Shown here piece after piece: positions 1 through 8,445 of a stretch of DNA of 64,000 bases. The stretch's first letter is position 1, and every line of letters begins with the position of its first letter. The DNA lies in contig NZ_LT627734.1 of the NCBI RefSeq assembly GCF_900100865.1, positions 930,001 to 994,000 of the forward strand, written 5' to 3'. Under the pieces are notes generated by a model. It saw only the letters and a list, made by a program, of their open reading frames with translations. It ran no database searches and had not been told where the DNA came from. The translations under genes were made by a program, and so were the position numbers. Source of the stretch: Candidatus Aquiluna sp. UB-MaderosW2red. GTDB taxonomy: Bacteria; Actinomycetota; Actinomycetes; Actinomycetales; Microbacteriaceae.

Positions 1-1563
1 CTATTTATCGTGCCTCGCACTCACCCGCTTCAATACATAGTGGCTACTGGCTCACTCTTAGCTGTTTTGGCCGGTTCCATCACTTTGTTGGTAACGGTGT
101 CCGATGGCACCGTGCTCGCTCACCAAATCTCGCTCTGGCCCGAGGGCATTGCGATTGCATTTGTGGCAGATGCCTTTTCTGCGTTGATTTTGACTGCCGC
201 TGCACTGGTGGCCCTACTTAGCTTCCAGTACATGCTCGTAAGCGGAGAAAGCCGAAGCCCGTCGATTCCCGCGTTGGTTTTGATTTTGGTTGGTGGCGTT
301 TCCGGAGCGTTATTGACTGCAGATCTATTCAATCTCTTTGTTTTTATTGAAGTGATGCTCCTGCCCTCCTACGGGTTGTTGATCTTCCTTAGCCGCCGGG
401 AGGATATGGCCGGCTCGAGGCTTTATGTGGTTGTGAATTTGCTTGCCTCGACACTTTTTCTGGCCGGGATTGGTTTGATTTACGCAGTCCAAGGAACCGT
501 CAACCTGGCAGCGCTGGCAGGCACAGGTTCTGATCCGGCTACCGCAATAGCCACTGCTATGTGTTTGTCAGCACTTGCTGTCAAGGCTGCTGTTTTCCCG
601 GTGCACGGTTGGTTGAGCAGGGCCTACGCATCAGCATCTCCAGCGGTTGCAGCTTTGTTTTCCGGACTCCATACCAAAGTCGCGGTATATGTGATCTACC
701 GAATCAGTGCGGTGATTTTTGAGGGTGATAGCTCCTGGATGAACGCGATCTTGGTTGTTGCCTGCCTAACTCTGGTGGTTGGTGCTCTTGCAGCCCTTGG
801 GGAATCAAGCATTCGCTCCCTCTTGCTGTTTCAAATGGTCAGCGGTATTGGGTTTATCCTTGTTGGCGTCGGCCTGTTTACACCTCAGGGGTTGAGTGCA
901 GGCATCGTTTACATGGTTCACCACATGATTGTCATGGGTTCATTGCTATTGGTATCAAGTGCTATTGAGCACACCTATGGCTCGGGACAACTCGAGAGAA
1001 TTGCCGGGCTGCGAACTCGAGAGCACCTTCTGACAGGGGTATTCGTGATTGGATCGCTTTCACTAGTTGGCTTGCCACCCTTCTCGGGGTTCGTTGCCAA
1101 GTACGCGCTGGTTTTGGCAAGTGCTGACGCTGGCCTCGCCATTGTGGCTGGTTTGCTTTTGGTTGTCAGCCTTTTTGTCCTAATGGCGATGATGAAGATT
1201 TGGGCGAATATGTTCAATGGTAAGCGCCACTCCGATGTCGAGATTCTGGCTGCCGAGGAGCGCATCCGAACTCGAAACGGACTCTATGATCTAGCCCTTC
1301 TCGATCCGGATGAGGTTGCCCAGGAGGCCGCTCTTGCAGTCGAGTATCTGAAACCCCCACGAGGCTCGCAAAGAAACGAGGGCGACCCGCACGAAAACAG
1401 AGGAACCCGTGTTCCAGTAGCGCTGATTTTGCCCGCCTTGATCCTCGGGGGATTGTCTGTGGCGCTCGGTTTTGGAGGAGAATTCCTAGTTTCTCTGGCC
1501 GAGCATGCCAGCGCTGGTCTGATCGACACCAGTGACTACATAAAGGCGGTGATTGGAAGATGA
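1..1563 (+). CDS. mnhD: Na+/H+ antiporter subunit D (MnhD/MrpD), 5' end cut by window
   Basis: Integral-membrane, NuoN/L-related subunit of the multi-subunit Mrp cation/proton antiporter. The frame stays open to base 1, and the residues before the first GTG (base 10) continue the protein, so that GTG is internal and the first membrane helix lies outside the window. Family landmarks are present: the glutamate in LFVFIEVMLLPSYG and the lysine in AVKAAVFPVHGW, both part of the proton path in this superfamily. A hydrophilic segment of about 70 residues precedes the last helix and looks longer than usual. The stop overlaps the next start by 4 bases (ATGA), so translation is probably coupled with mnhE. 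Confidence 0.93.
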   Translation, partial: LFIVPRTHPLQYIVATGSLLAVLAGSITLLVTVSDGTVLAHQISLWPEGIAIAFVADAFSALILTAAALVALLSFQYMLVSGESRSPSIPALVLILVGGVSGALLTADLFNLFVFIEVMLLPSYGLLIFLSRREDMAGSRLYVVVNLLASTLFLAGIGLIYAVQGTVNLAALAGTGSDPATAIATAMCLSALAVKAAVFPVHGWLSRAYASASPAVAALFSGLHTKVAVYVIYRISAVIFEGDSSWMNAILVVACLTLVVGALAALGESSIRSLLLFQMVSGIGFILVGVGLFTPQGLSAGIVYMVHHMIVMGSLLLVSSAIEHTYGSGQLERIAGLRTREHLLTGVFVIGSLSLVGLPPFSGFVAKYALVLASADAGLAIVAGLLLVVSLFVLMAMMKIWANMFNGKRHSDVEILAAEERIRTRNGLYDLALLDPDEVAQEAALAVEYLKPPRGSQRNEGDPHENRGTRVPVALILPALILGGLSVALGFGGEFLVSLAEHASAGLIDTSDYIKAVIGR

Positions 1564-1952
1564 CCGACTCTCTGAGTGCTTCAGCATGGAGCTTGCCATG
1601 GAGGATGACGTATTTCACTGCTTGGTTTATCGGCCAGTTCATAATTACCAGCCTCCAGGTTGTCGGGCTAATTCTTTCACCGGGCAGAGAGCCCTCACCG
1701 GGGATTGTGCGGATGCGCATAGCTGACCTGACTGAGTCCGAAGTCACAATTTTGGTGACATTGATTACCATCACACCAGACACTTTGGTCATCGCAGTGG
1801 ACCGAGAAAACGGCAGCATGTTTGTTCATGGAATGTTTGTTGCTCAAGACCCAGAGAGTTTCCGCGAGTCCTTGCGAGAAACGCACGATCGATTGCTTTT
1901 TGGCACGAGGTTGAGGCCAAGCTTGAATTTGAGAAATGGGGTTGTCAAATGA
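1560..1952 (+). CDS. mnhE: Na+/H+ antiporter subunit E (MnhE/MrpE)
   Basis: Small membrane subunit of the Mrp antiporter, 130 residues. One or two N-terminal hydrophobic segments (about residues 15-42) are followed by a soluble part with the family pattern ITPDTLVIAVD and a C-terminal segment typical of MnhE. It is shorter than the usual length of about 160, mainly at the N-terminus, where the first hydrophobic stretch is reduced. It overlaps mnhD and mnhF by 4 bases on each side. Identity rests on the motif and on the D-E-F-G order. Confidence 0.88.
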   Translation: MTDSLSASAWSLPWRMTYFTAWFIGQFIITSLQVVGLILSPGREPSPGIVRMRIADLTESEVTILVTLITITPDTLVIAVDRENGSMFVHGMFVAQDPESFRESLRETHDRLLFGTRLRPSLNLRNGVVK

Positions 1953-2215
1953 TTCCTGATGCTGTCGCTTTTGTGGTTCTAGGGCTCTTAGCTTTCTCGG
2001 TCGTGTTCTCTGTGATTAGGGCGTGGAGGGGTCCTACCGCAGCTAATTCGGCGGTTGCCGGCGATTTAATCTTCTTTGTTTTCATTGGGGCTGTTGCAGT
2101 TTTGGGTCTGATGCTTCCAATCGAGGCGGTTATGGACATCATCTTGATCTCAGCACTACTGGGCTTCCTCTCAGTCCTGTCGCTGGCCCGACTGATTCAG
2201 GGAGAAAAAAGGTGA
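1949..2215 (+). CDS. mnhF: Na+/H+ antiporter subunit F (MnhF/MrpF)
   Basis: 88-residue protein with three predicted membrane helices, the expected size and topology for MnhF. It has the family features RAWRGPTAANSAVAGDL after helix 1 and a short basic C-terminus. ATGA overlap with mnhE and GTGA overlap with mnhG indicate one coupled operon. The subunit is part of the membrane module of the antiporter, and its own role is poorly defined in the family. Confidence 0.9.
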   Translation: MIPDAVAFVVLGLLAFSVVFSVIRAWRGPTAANSAVAGDLIFFVFIGAVAVLGLMLPIEAVMDIILISALLGFLSVLSLARLIQGEKR

Positions 2216-2565
2216 GTGCCGAAATGGTCATCACGGTGCTTGGCAGTTCCTTGTTGATTCTGGGTGCCGCAATCATGGCTATCGCGGCGTACGGTCTGAT
2301 AAAGCTTCCCGATGTTTACACCCGCACCAGTGCGGTTGGAACGGCGGCGGGTCTAGGTGTTGCATTAATGATTCTTGGGGTTGTGGTGATCGACTTCTCA
2401 GTCTTAAACCTCATTAAAGGCATCATCGCTATCGTTGCGCAACTAGTTACTAGTGCTATTGGAAGTTTCGTTCTCGCTCGAGCAAGCTATATGACCGGCG
2501 GCAAGCCTGTGGATACGACAATTCCAGACGAATTAGCCGACCAGGCAGACAAGTCCAGCACTTAG
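2212..2565 (+). CDS. mnhG: Na+/H+ antiporter subunit G (MnhG/MrpG)
   Basis: 117 residues, GTG start overlapping the mnhF stop (GTGA). Three hydrophobic helices and the characteristic KLPDVYTRTSAVGTAAGLG signature after helix 1 identify MnhG/PhaG. The C-terminal tail of about 20 residues is polar. It is the last gene of the operon; the following 193 bases hold no gene. An imperfectly placed dyad (TTCAGT, six bases, ACTGAA; 2688-2705) lies there and could act as a weak terminator or an operator. Confidence 0.92.
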   Translation: MSAEMVITVLGSSLLILGAAIMAIAAYGLIKLPDVYTRTSAVGTAAGLGVALMILGVVVIDFSVLNLIKGIIAIVAQLVTSAIGSFVLARASYMTGGKPVDTTIPDELADQADKSST

Positions 2566-2758
2566 GGTCTGGCCTTTGAAATGCTGGGGATCTTCGGTGC
2601 GTCGAGTGTTTCCGCGGAGTTACGCCTCTGAAGCGGTTAGTTTGTCGGAACGATGAAGCTTCTGGCCCTTCCGAGGGCGCAAGCCATTTCAGTTTTCCCA
2701 CTGAATGTATTTAGCTACCAAATCTCGAGTTTAGAAGTTACCCAACTAGCATTTAGCC

Positions 2759-3244
2759 ATGCGAAAAATACTTGGACTCACAAGATATGCGGTTGTCGTA
2801 CCAGCGGTGGCTTCGATGATTGGGGCGTTGCTCTTGATGGCTCAAGGCTCAATCGAGATGATCGTGGTGGTTTTTGAAACCATCGTGAATCAGTCTTCTT
2901 TGAAAGAGACCATTGTTGAGGTTTTGACCGCGGTGGACGCGATTCTTCTGGGAACTGTTTTATTGGTTATCGGGTACGGTCTTTATGAGCTATTCATAGA
3001 CACCGACATAGATGTTCCGGCCTGGCTGCAAGTGAACGATTTGGATGACCTTAAGTCGAAACTTATCGGTGTGGTGGTGGCCATCATCGCGGTTGTTTTC
3101 GTCGGTGTTTTTGTGGATGCAAATCGTGCTTCCGATGTGCTTTCTTATGGTCTTGGTGCCGGGGCTCTGGTTACTGGACTCGCCATATTTACCTACGCAA
3201 CCAAAAAGGGGCCTGGGAAACAAAAAACCCAGATCGAAAAGTAA
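2759..3244 (+). CDS. UPF0114/YqhA-family membrane protein
   Basis: 161-residue protein of the uncharacterised YqhA (UPF0114) family. Recognised from the N-terminal hydrophobic run after RKILGLTRY, the central GYGLYELFID segment, the DLDDLKSKLIGVVVAIIAV motif and a C-terminal helix with GVFVDANRASDVL. About four membrane segments, with a lysine-rich cytoplasmic tail. No clear ribosome binding site precedes the ATG, so the message may be leaderless or the start slightly off. The molecular function of the family is unknown. A decayed second copy lies near 6500-6960. Confidence 0.85.
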   Translation: MRKILGLTRYAVVVPAVASMIGALLLMAQGSIEMIVVVFETIVNQSSLKETIVEVLTAVDAILLGTVLLVIGYGLYELFIDTDIDVPAWLQVNDLDDLKSKLIGVVVAIIAVVFVGVFVDANRASDVLSYGLGAGALVTGLAIFTYATKKGPGKQKTQIEK

Positions 3245-3311
3245 CCCATATTTACTTAGTGGCTGGATATCATCCGACCTTTTATTGGGTGCGGGCTGCC
3301 AACGGGTTCCA

Positions 3312-4235
3312 TCAGGGTTTCGCCGCGTTAGTTGACTTCTCGCTAGATCTGGCAGATAGCTCTTGAATTCGGTCGCGAATCTGCTTTATTTCTGAGGCAA
3401 TAACCTCATCGCTACCCTCTAGGGCTGCGGCAGCGTTAGAGAGCGAGTTCAACTCGGAGACTTGAGCTCTTTGGATTTTATCCTCAGAGCGAGCCTCGTC
3501 CATCGCGTTTAGAACGATGCCAATGAGCACATTCAGCACGGTGAAGACAATTAGAAATACATAAGACAGGAAGAAAGGCAGTGCAAGGGGGTTGATCAGC
3601 ATTGCCTCTTCGAGATAAACCGGAAAGTTCTCGAGGGTAAGCAATATAAACAGGCTCTTCATGCTCAGTCCGATGTCACCCCAACTGGACGCGGCCTGCT
3701 CGCCGAAAAGGTAAAAGCCGGCCATGCCATAAAGAAAAAGCAACAGCGTTATTAGCACGCTCATGCTTAGAAGCGGCGGAACGCTCTTCATGATCGATGC
3801 GGAGAGAATTCTCACCTCAGGTAAAAACCGGAATATTCGGACCAGTCGCAAGAGTCTGAGAAGCCTCATGACCGCTGTCTGACCTTGGAACACTGGCGTC
3901 AGGCCAATAACCACAAAGTCGAAGACATTCCAGCCCTCGCGGAAAAACATCCACGGTTTTTTGCCGTAGGAGACGAGGCGCAAGATTAGCTCTGCTACGT
4001 AAATGAAAAATGCCACTGAGTCGACCTGGTTTGCAATCGCAATCGTCTCGGGGTCAAGATTCGGCATTGTTAGAACGGCTAATGAAATTGCGTTCACGAT
4101 TATGACCGCACTGATAGCTAGCTCGAACTTTGTGTTGTAAACCAGGCGCGCCAGCCACTTGATTCGAAAAGGCTCTATTTCCTTAACTTTGCCATAGGCG
4201 CGCACATAGGAGGGGCTCGTGTCTCGTGTTGGCAT
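3312..4235 (-). CDS. Voltage-gated-type cation channel (ion transport family)
   Basis: Single six-helix (S1-S6) channel subunit of the bacterial NaChBac/Nav-like superfamily, 307 residues from the chosen ATG; it would act as a tetramer. S4 voltage sensor at about residues 122-138 with arginines every third residue (R124, 127, 130, 133, 136). S6 ends near FTVLNVLIGIVLNAMDEA and is followed by a predicted coiled-coil tail (about 250-300). The pore filter reads TLENFPVYLEEA (about 200-211), unlike the TLESW of characterised BacNav channels. ATG at 4235 is preferred over an upstream TTG at 4295 because GGGGGA lies just before it. Ion selectivity cannot be read from sequence alone. Confidence 0.85.
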   Translation of the reverse strand: MPTRDTSPSYVRAYGKVKEIEPFRIKWLARLVYNTKFELAISAVIIVNAISLAVLTMPNLDPETIAIANQVDSVAFFIYVAELILRLVSYGKKPWMFFREGWNVFDFVVIGLTPVFQGQTAVMRLLRLLRLVRIFRFLPEVRILSASIMKSVPPLLSMSVLITLLLFLYGMAGFYLFGEQAASSWGDIGLSMKSLFILLTLENFPVYLEEAMLINPLALPFFLSYVFLIVFTVLNVLIGIVLNAMDEARSEDKIQRAQVSELNSLSNAAAALEGSDEVIASEIKQIRDRIQELSARSSEKSTNAAKP

Positions 4236-4812
4236 TTTCCCCCGCTTTGATGAAACCAATATTTCATTTAGATTAGGGCCTGCCGCAGCCTTCAAAGGCT
4301 GAATGTGCTGTGAGTTTTTTGGAACTCCAGGTCGATCAAAACCGGACTCGGCATTCGAGCGACTCTTTGCGAACTACGGCGCAATATTCTGGAACACGCC
4401 CAACCTGCTAATTATTTAGCTAACAACTGTTGGGTCCACGGTCAGTTGATTTGGAACAATCTTCCCCGTGGAGAATGTGCCTCTAACCCAGAACCCGGCT
4501 TAAGAATGGAAAACTATTAGGGAGCCATTTGAACCGGAAAGCCTCTTCGTTGAATTGTTGATGGTCAAGAGTTCCGGGAGATTGTTAGCGCAAAGCCTAT
4601 AAATGATCTATAGAAAGGCTTAGCCCGGTTGGGGTTACAAGTCTAAAACCCACCTCGCAGAAAACCGAGCGTGCAAGTATCGGTTGACGCTAGGGGTGGT
4701 CCGGAAGGCCTGCGATTTATTAGGCGGGGGCTTTAGTCACTAACTCGAAAAGTGACTTGATAAACTGAGCGCTAATCGAATAAATATCTTCTGAATTGGA
4801 GAGTTGGATGAA
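4236..4812. other. Non-coding stretch between channel and metalloprotease genes
   Basis: About 577 bases with no convincing gene on either strand. It holds the upstream region of the channel gene and the 3' flank of the metalloprotease gene. Two dyads are visible: AGTCACT and AGTGACT (4735-4757, loop of nine), just past the protease stop and possibly its terminator, and an imperfect AAGCC..GGCTT hairpin at 4593-4621. The stretch is unusually long for this otherwise tightly packed window and may contain eroded coding sequence that I could not recognise. Confidence 0.5.
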
Positions 4813-6183
4813 TCATCTTCCACAAATTACCTCCTGGCCGGGTTGTCTAAGCCTCTCGTTTAGTCTCCAAGCTTGAATTGACAAGTTCGGCTCAAGCTTT
4901 TGATTGTCGGTACTCTCAATCCTTGAAACGCCGCCTGGAAAAAATCGCCACATTTCTTTGCATGTCTTAAATTTCATCGTCTCCAAGGATGTTGTACCTG
5001 ATTCGTATTTGAGTCGAACTGAGTTTTTCGAAACCCCCGCTCTCAGGACAGAGGACTTGTCGGTTATGACATCTCCATTTTTCAGAACTACCGTGAGATT
5101 TCGATTCATGAAACCACCTGGGGAAATTGGAGAGCGGTTCGGCCTCAGCATTTGAATCGCGCTAAACCCCGAACCCTTAGGTCCTCCGGAATGCCAGACA
5201 TAGTCCTTGGTGTCCACAGAGTATGAAATAACGCTGAATTTGCTTCCTGTCATCCAAGGTTGGAATACTTTGACTGTGGTGTCACTCATAGGCATGACCC
5301 ATAGTTTCTTTTGGGCGTCAGATTTTTTTATGACAAGCTCGTGCTTCACTAACGGGTTCAGGCACTCAATCTGGTCATCATCCAGCCAGCCAAGCTTCCA
5401 GCGATGCCAATCGAATAGACGCGGCCCCACGTCTTCAAGATATTCAGACATTAGATCAAATACTCCAACGTTTTTCGAGCCATCCTTATTCGCCATGTAC
5501 AAATCTGGCAGGCCGTAGACGTGCATCAGTTCGTGGATAGTGACGGTGGCGTCCTGGCCCAGTTGTCTCCAGCCGTCATTTCCCAAAAAAGCACCTCGAA
5601 CAGTTTGCCCATCAGGGTACCGAAGATCCCATCCCGGCAAGGCGCCCGTTGCAACGGTAATCATGTTGGTTTTGGAAATGTAAAAAAGAGTTAGTTCGTA
5701 ATCTGAAAAATCAATGTAAGGGTCTACCTCATCGATTGCATCATTAATCTTTTCCGTCCAAATAGCGTCTGCGTAATAACGGGCAGTTTTGGGGAGACGA
5801 ACCCAGTTGTCCAGGACTTCAATTTCCAGCCCTAGCTTTCCCTGCGAATTCCTTTCCATAAATTCACTCACTTCATCTAAAAAAGTGAGCTGGGCCAGAC
5901 TCTTTTTTTGCTCGGGTGCATCCGAGAAGTCCAACGGGATGACTACCATTTTTTGGTTGCCGATCGGGCGAAGAATCCGACTCCAATCGGTGATGTGGCC
6001 CGCGTCTTCGTAGCGGAACTGCGCAGAAGGAGTGTTATTTCCAACCTGTTTACAGATTGCGACTGGCAGAGTTTTCTCCGCTGCCGCGGCTGTTGATTGG
6101 GCCATAGAGCTTGAGGGGATAATCGGGAATAGGACCAGAGAGATTGCCAGTAGAGGCGTAAGTTTGGATGCTAACGATTTCAT
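4813..6183 (-). CDS. Secreted M6-like zinc metalloprotease
   Basis: 456 residues with an N-terminal signal peptide (about 1-27, hydrophobic LLAISLVLFPIIP, then AQS), so probably exported. The zinc site HELMHVYGLPDLY (H217, E218, H221, with D227) fits the HExxHxxGxxD signature of the M6/immune-inhibitor-A-like peptidases. The part after the catalytic region is rich in beta-like sequence and has no recognised domain. ATG at 6183 is chosen over GTG at 6207 because GGGGGAGAT immediately precedes it. The gene is flanked on both sides by long gene-poor sequence, in keeping with an accessory or acquired gene. Natural substrate unknown. Confidence 0.8.
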   Translation of the reverse strand: MKSLASKLTPLLAISLVLFPIIPSSSMAQSTAAAAEKTLPVAICKQVGNNTPSAQFRYEDAGHITDWSRILRPIGNQKMVVIPLDFSDAPEQKKSLAQLTFLDEVSEFMERNSQGKLGLEIEVLDNWVRLPKTARYYADAIWTEKINDAIDEVDPYIDFSDYELTLFYISKTNMITVATGALPGWDLRYPDGQTVRGAFLGNDGWRQLGQDATVTIHELMHVYGLPDLYMANKDGSKNVGVFDLMSEYLEDVGPRLFDWHRWKLGWLDDDQIECLNPLVKHELVIKKSDAQKKLWVMPMSDTTVKVFQPWMTGSKFSVISYSVDTKDYVWHSGGPKGSGFSAIQMLRPNRSPISPGGFMNRNLTVVLKNGDVITDKSSVLRAGVSKNSVRLKYESGTTSLETMKFKTCKEMWRFFPGGVSRIESTDNQKLEPNLSIQAWRLNERLRQPGQEVICGR

Positions 6184-6499
6184 ATCTCCCCCAAGATTCA
6201 GTCCCACAGGTAGGTGCCCGAGATCTCAAACTAGTCATGGTCTACTTATACTTCACGACTTTGTTCAACTAGATTTCTTCACCTTTTGGAAAATTTTACA
6301 GGGTTTCCAGGAGGTGAAACAAGTTGACCATCGAAATTTTGGCGTGAATCATTTATTGCTGAAAGGCAGCTCTACAGCAAGCCCGGCCAATTGTCACGGG
6401 TCATCGGCTATTTTTTTTCCAGCATGCTGATGTGATGGATTCTCATCCAGCCAGTCTTGATTGCCAGACTGCTGGACGCAAGTGGAGCGAATGTCGCTC

Positions 6500-6960
6500 A
6501 GGATGGTCAACGAGTCGAATTGACGTGAGGCAATGTTAATCTTGCCCAAGAGATCAACCAACTCAAGCTCGTTGCTGGTCAGTAGAAGGTTTTTGTCTGG
6601 GGCAAATCATCAGCCCCACCAAGCAACTGGATCCAGCAATTGCCTGAATGATTGGTGGCATTTTGCGGGACCCGCATGAAGATCCCCGGCCGGCTGCCCG
6701 TCAGTGACCTAGGTAATTAAAAAAACAAGCGAATCGGCGTCGGCGCCATTAGCTAAGTGGTCTTTATCGATGTGTTTCTGGATTTCGAACGAGCCAATAA
6801 AATTCTGGCTTGCGGTCTGGCGGCTAGCGCCTTAGCGTCAAGGCTTTGTGTATTTGCTTTTCACTCGAAAAAAAGAGGCCACCCAAAACCTACCGATTCC
6901 CAAACTCAGAAACAAAAAATACCATTCCTGAACCTAGGGGATCAACTCCTCGTGCATTAG
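6500..6960 (+). pseudogene. Decayed second copy of UPF0114/YqhA gene
   Basis: Conceptual translation aligns with the intact UPF0114 protein at 2759-3244. IPGRLPVSDLGN, stop, KNKRIGV (6682-6747) matches VPAWLQVNDLDDLKSKLIGV, and after a further stop VVFIDVFLDFERANKILACG (from 6757) matches VVFVGVFVDANRASDVLSYG, running into a lysine-rich tail. Upstream, RMVNESN, stop, RE (about 6505-6535) resembles TIVNQSSLKE. There are at least three in-frame stops and some length change, so the copy is dead. The 67-codon open frame at 6757-6960 is only its tail. The 5' boundary is approximate. The bases from 6184 to about 6500 hold only the protease upstream region. Confidence 0.75.
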
Positions 6961-7002
6961 GTGCTTAGCAAGCTGGCGAAGAGTCGATCACCTCAAAGTT
7001 CG

Positions 7003-8445
7003 CTAGCGGGATCGTTGCCTCGAGCGTTGACCGGAGGCTGCTGGTCGTTGCCCATTGATGGCGGGTCTTGCCGGGCGACCGGCATTTGATGCTGGCCTTG
7101 CGGGCCGCTCGCCAGCGGGCTTAGCGGTACCAGTTGACTGTCTTGAGCTGGCATTCCTTGAGCTCGGTTGAGGGGTGCCTTGCTCGCGCTGGTTGCGTTT
7201 GCGCTGGGCATTTTGACCGTTTGACTTGCCGCCACCTTGAGCCGGTTTGGCAACGGGCTCTGGTTTCACATAGGCGGCAACTTCACCAATCAGCGCCACA
7301 ACCAATGGGGAGCTTGCTGTGACCTTGGTGGGCACAACCGAGATCTTGGCCTTGCGAAGCAATTCCGCTAGGTCTTGACGCTGGGTAGGTAGGCAAAGGG
7401 TCACCACGTCTCCGGCAGCACCAGCTCTAGCGGTTCGGCCCGAGCGGTGCAGGTAGGCCTTGTGTTCTGCTGGTGGATCAACGTGGATGACCAAGTTGAC
7501 ATCATCGACGTGAACACCTCGGGCCGCAACATCTGTTGCAACTAGTACTTTTACGGTTCCCGCTGCAAAGGCCGCCAGGTTGCGGTCACGTGCATTTTGA
7601 GAAAGCGCGCCATGCAGGTCAACCGCTGGGATTCCGGCCTTGGTCAGGTTCTTAGCTAGTTTTTTCGCATGGTGCTTGGTCCGCATGAACAGAATCCGAC
7701 GGCCAGTTCCCGAGGCCAAAGCCTCAATGAGGGCGTTTTTGGCTTCGGGGTTGCTGGCTTCAAAAACATGGTGAGTCATCTGAGCTACCGGGGAGCTTTC
7801 CTCGTCCACAGCATGCATAACCTGATTATTCAAGAAGCGATCCACGAGCTTATTGACCCCGTTATCCAAAGTCGCTGAGAACATGAGGCGCTGACCACCT
7901 TTGGGGGTGGCATTCAGAATTCTGGTGACCGAAGGCAAGAAACCTAGATCAGCCATGTGGTCTGCTTCATCAAGCACGGTTATTTGAATGGAGTCAAGTT
8001 TCAGAAGGCCCTGCTGCATTAGGTCTTCGAGACGTCCCGGGGTGGCGACAATGATTTCGACACCGTCACGGATTGCTCTTACCTGGCGGGTTTGAGAAAC
8101 ACCACCGAAGATGGTGGTCACTCGAAGGCCCATTACTTCGGCCAGGGGCTGCATGGTGCCTGCAATTTGAGTTGCAAGCTCTCGAGTTGGTGCCAGCACA
8201 AGACCTACTGGCATTGCGCCACGGATGCTACCCCTTTGGTTTTTCGCCAATCGAACGACCATTGGGATGCTAAAGGCAAGAGTCTTTCCAGATCCGGTTT
8301 TACCGCGACCAAGGACATCCTTGCCGGCCAGGGTGTCGGGAAGGGTGTCAATCTGAATTGGGAAGGGGGAGTCGATTCCTTGTTTGGTGAGTTCTAGGCA
8401 GATGCTTTGTGGCACGCCAAGATCGGAAAATGTGTTTTGAGACAT
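7003..8445 (-). CDS. DEAD-box ATP-dependent RNA helicase
   Basis: 480-residue RNA helicase with the motif set in order: Q motif (SPFPIQ, about 26-31), motif I GRGKTGSGKT (46-55), PTRELA, GG, TPGR, DEAD (159-162), SAT, and in the second domain ARGVHVDDV and HRSGRTARAG. After about residue 400 the tail is low-complexity and basic, rich in Q, N, R, P and S, typical of RNA-binding tails of RhlE/CsdA-type enzymes. Likely role is RNA remodelling in ribosome assembly or cold adaptation. ATG at 8445 is preferred over TTG at 8493 because the domain begins there (FSDLGV). Confidence 0.93.
   Translation of the reverse strand: MSQNTFSDLGVPQSICLELTKQGIDSPFPIQIDTLPDTLAGKDVLGRGKTGSGKTLAFSIPMVVRLAKNQRGSIRGAMPVGLVLAPTRELATQIAGTMQPLAEVMGLRVTTIFGGVSQTRQVRAIRDGVEIIVATPGRLEDLMQQGLLKLDSIQITVLDEADHMADLGFLPSVTRILNATPKGGQRLMFSATLDNGVNKLVDRFLNNQVMHAVDEESSPVAQMTHHVFEASNPEAKNALIEALASGTGRRILFMRTKHHAKKLAKNLTKAGIPAVDLHGALSQNARDRNLAAFAAGTVKVLVATDVAARGVHVDDVNLVIHVDPPAEHKAYLHRSGRTARAGAAGDVVTLCLPTQRQDLAELLRKAKISVVPTKVTASSPLVVALIGEVAAYVKPEPVAKPAQGGGKSNGQNAQRKRNQREQGTPQPSSRNASSRQSTGTAKPAGERPARPASNAGRPARPAINGQRPAASGQRSRQRSR

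Noticed and set aside
10-1563. GTG at base 10 as the true start of mnhD
   Set aside because: The frame is open to base 1 and the residues before the GTG continue family-like sequence; the normal first helix is missing, so the gene starts outside the window.
1214-1819. 201-codon minus-strand frame across mnhD and mnhE
   Set aside because: Antisense shadow of two strong genes with no family features.
6032-6430. 132-codon plus-strand frame across the metalloprotease start
   Set aside because: Mostly antisense to the signal-peptide region of a well supported gene, with no recognisable family features.
6757-6960. 67-codon plus-strand frame as an intact small gene
   Set aside because: It aligns with the C-terminal part of the UPF0114 protein and is preceded in frame by further homologous sequence with stops, so it is the tail of a pseudogene.
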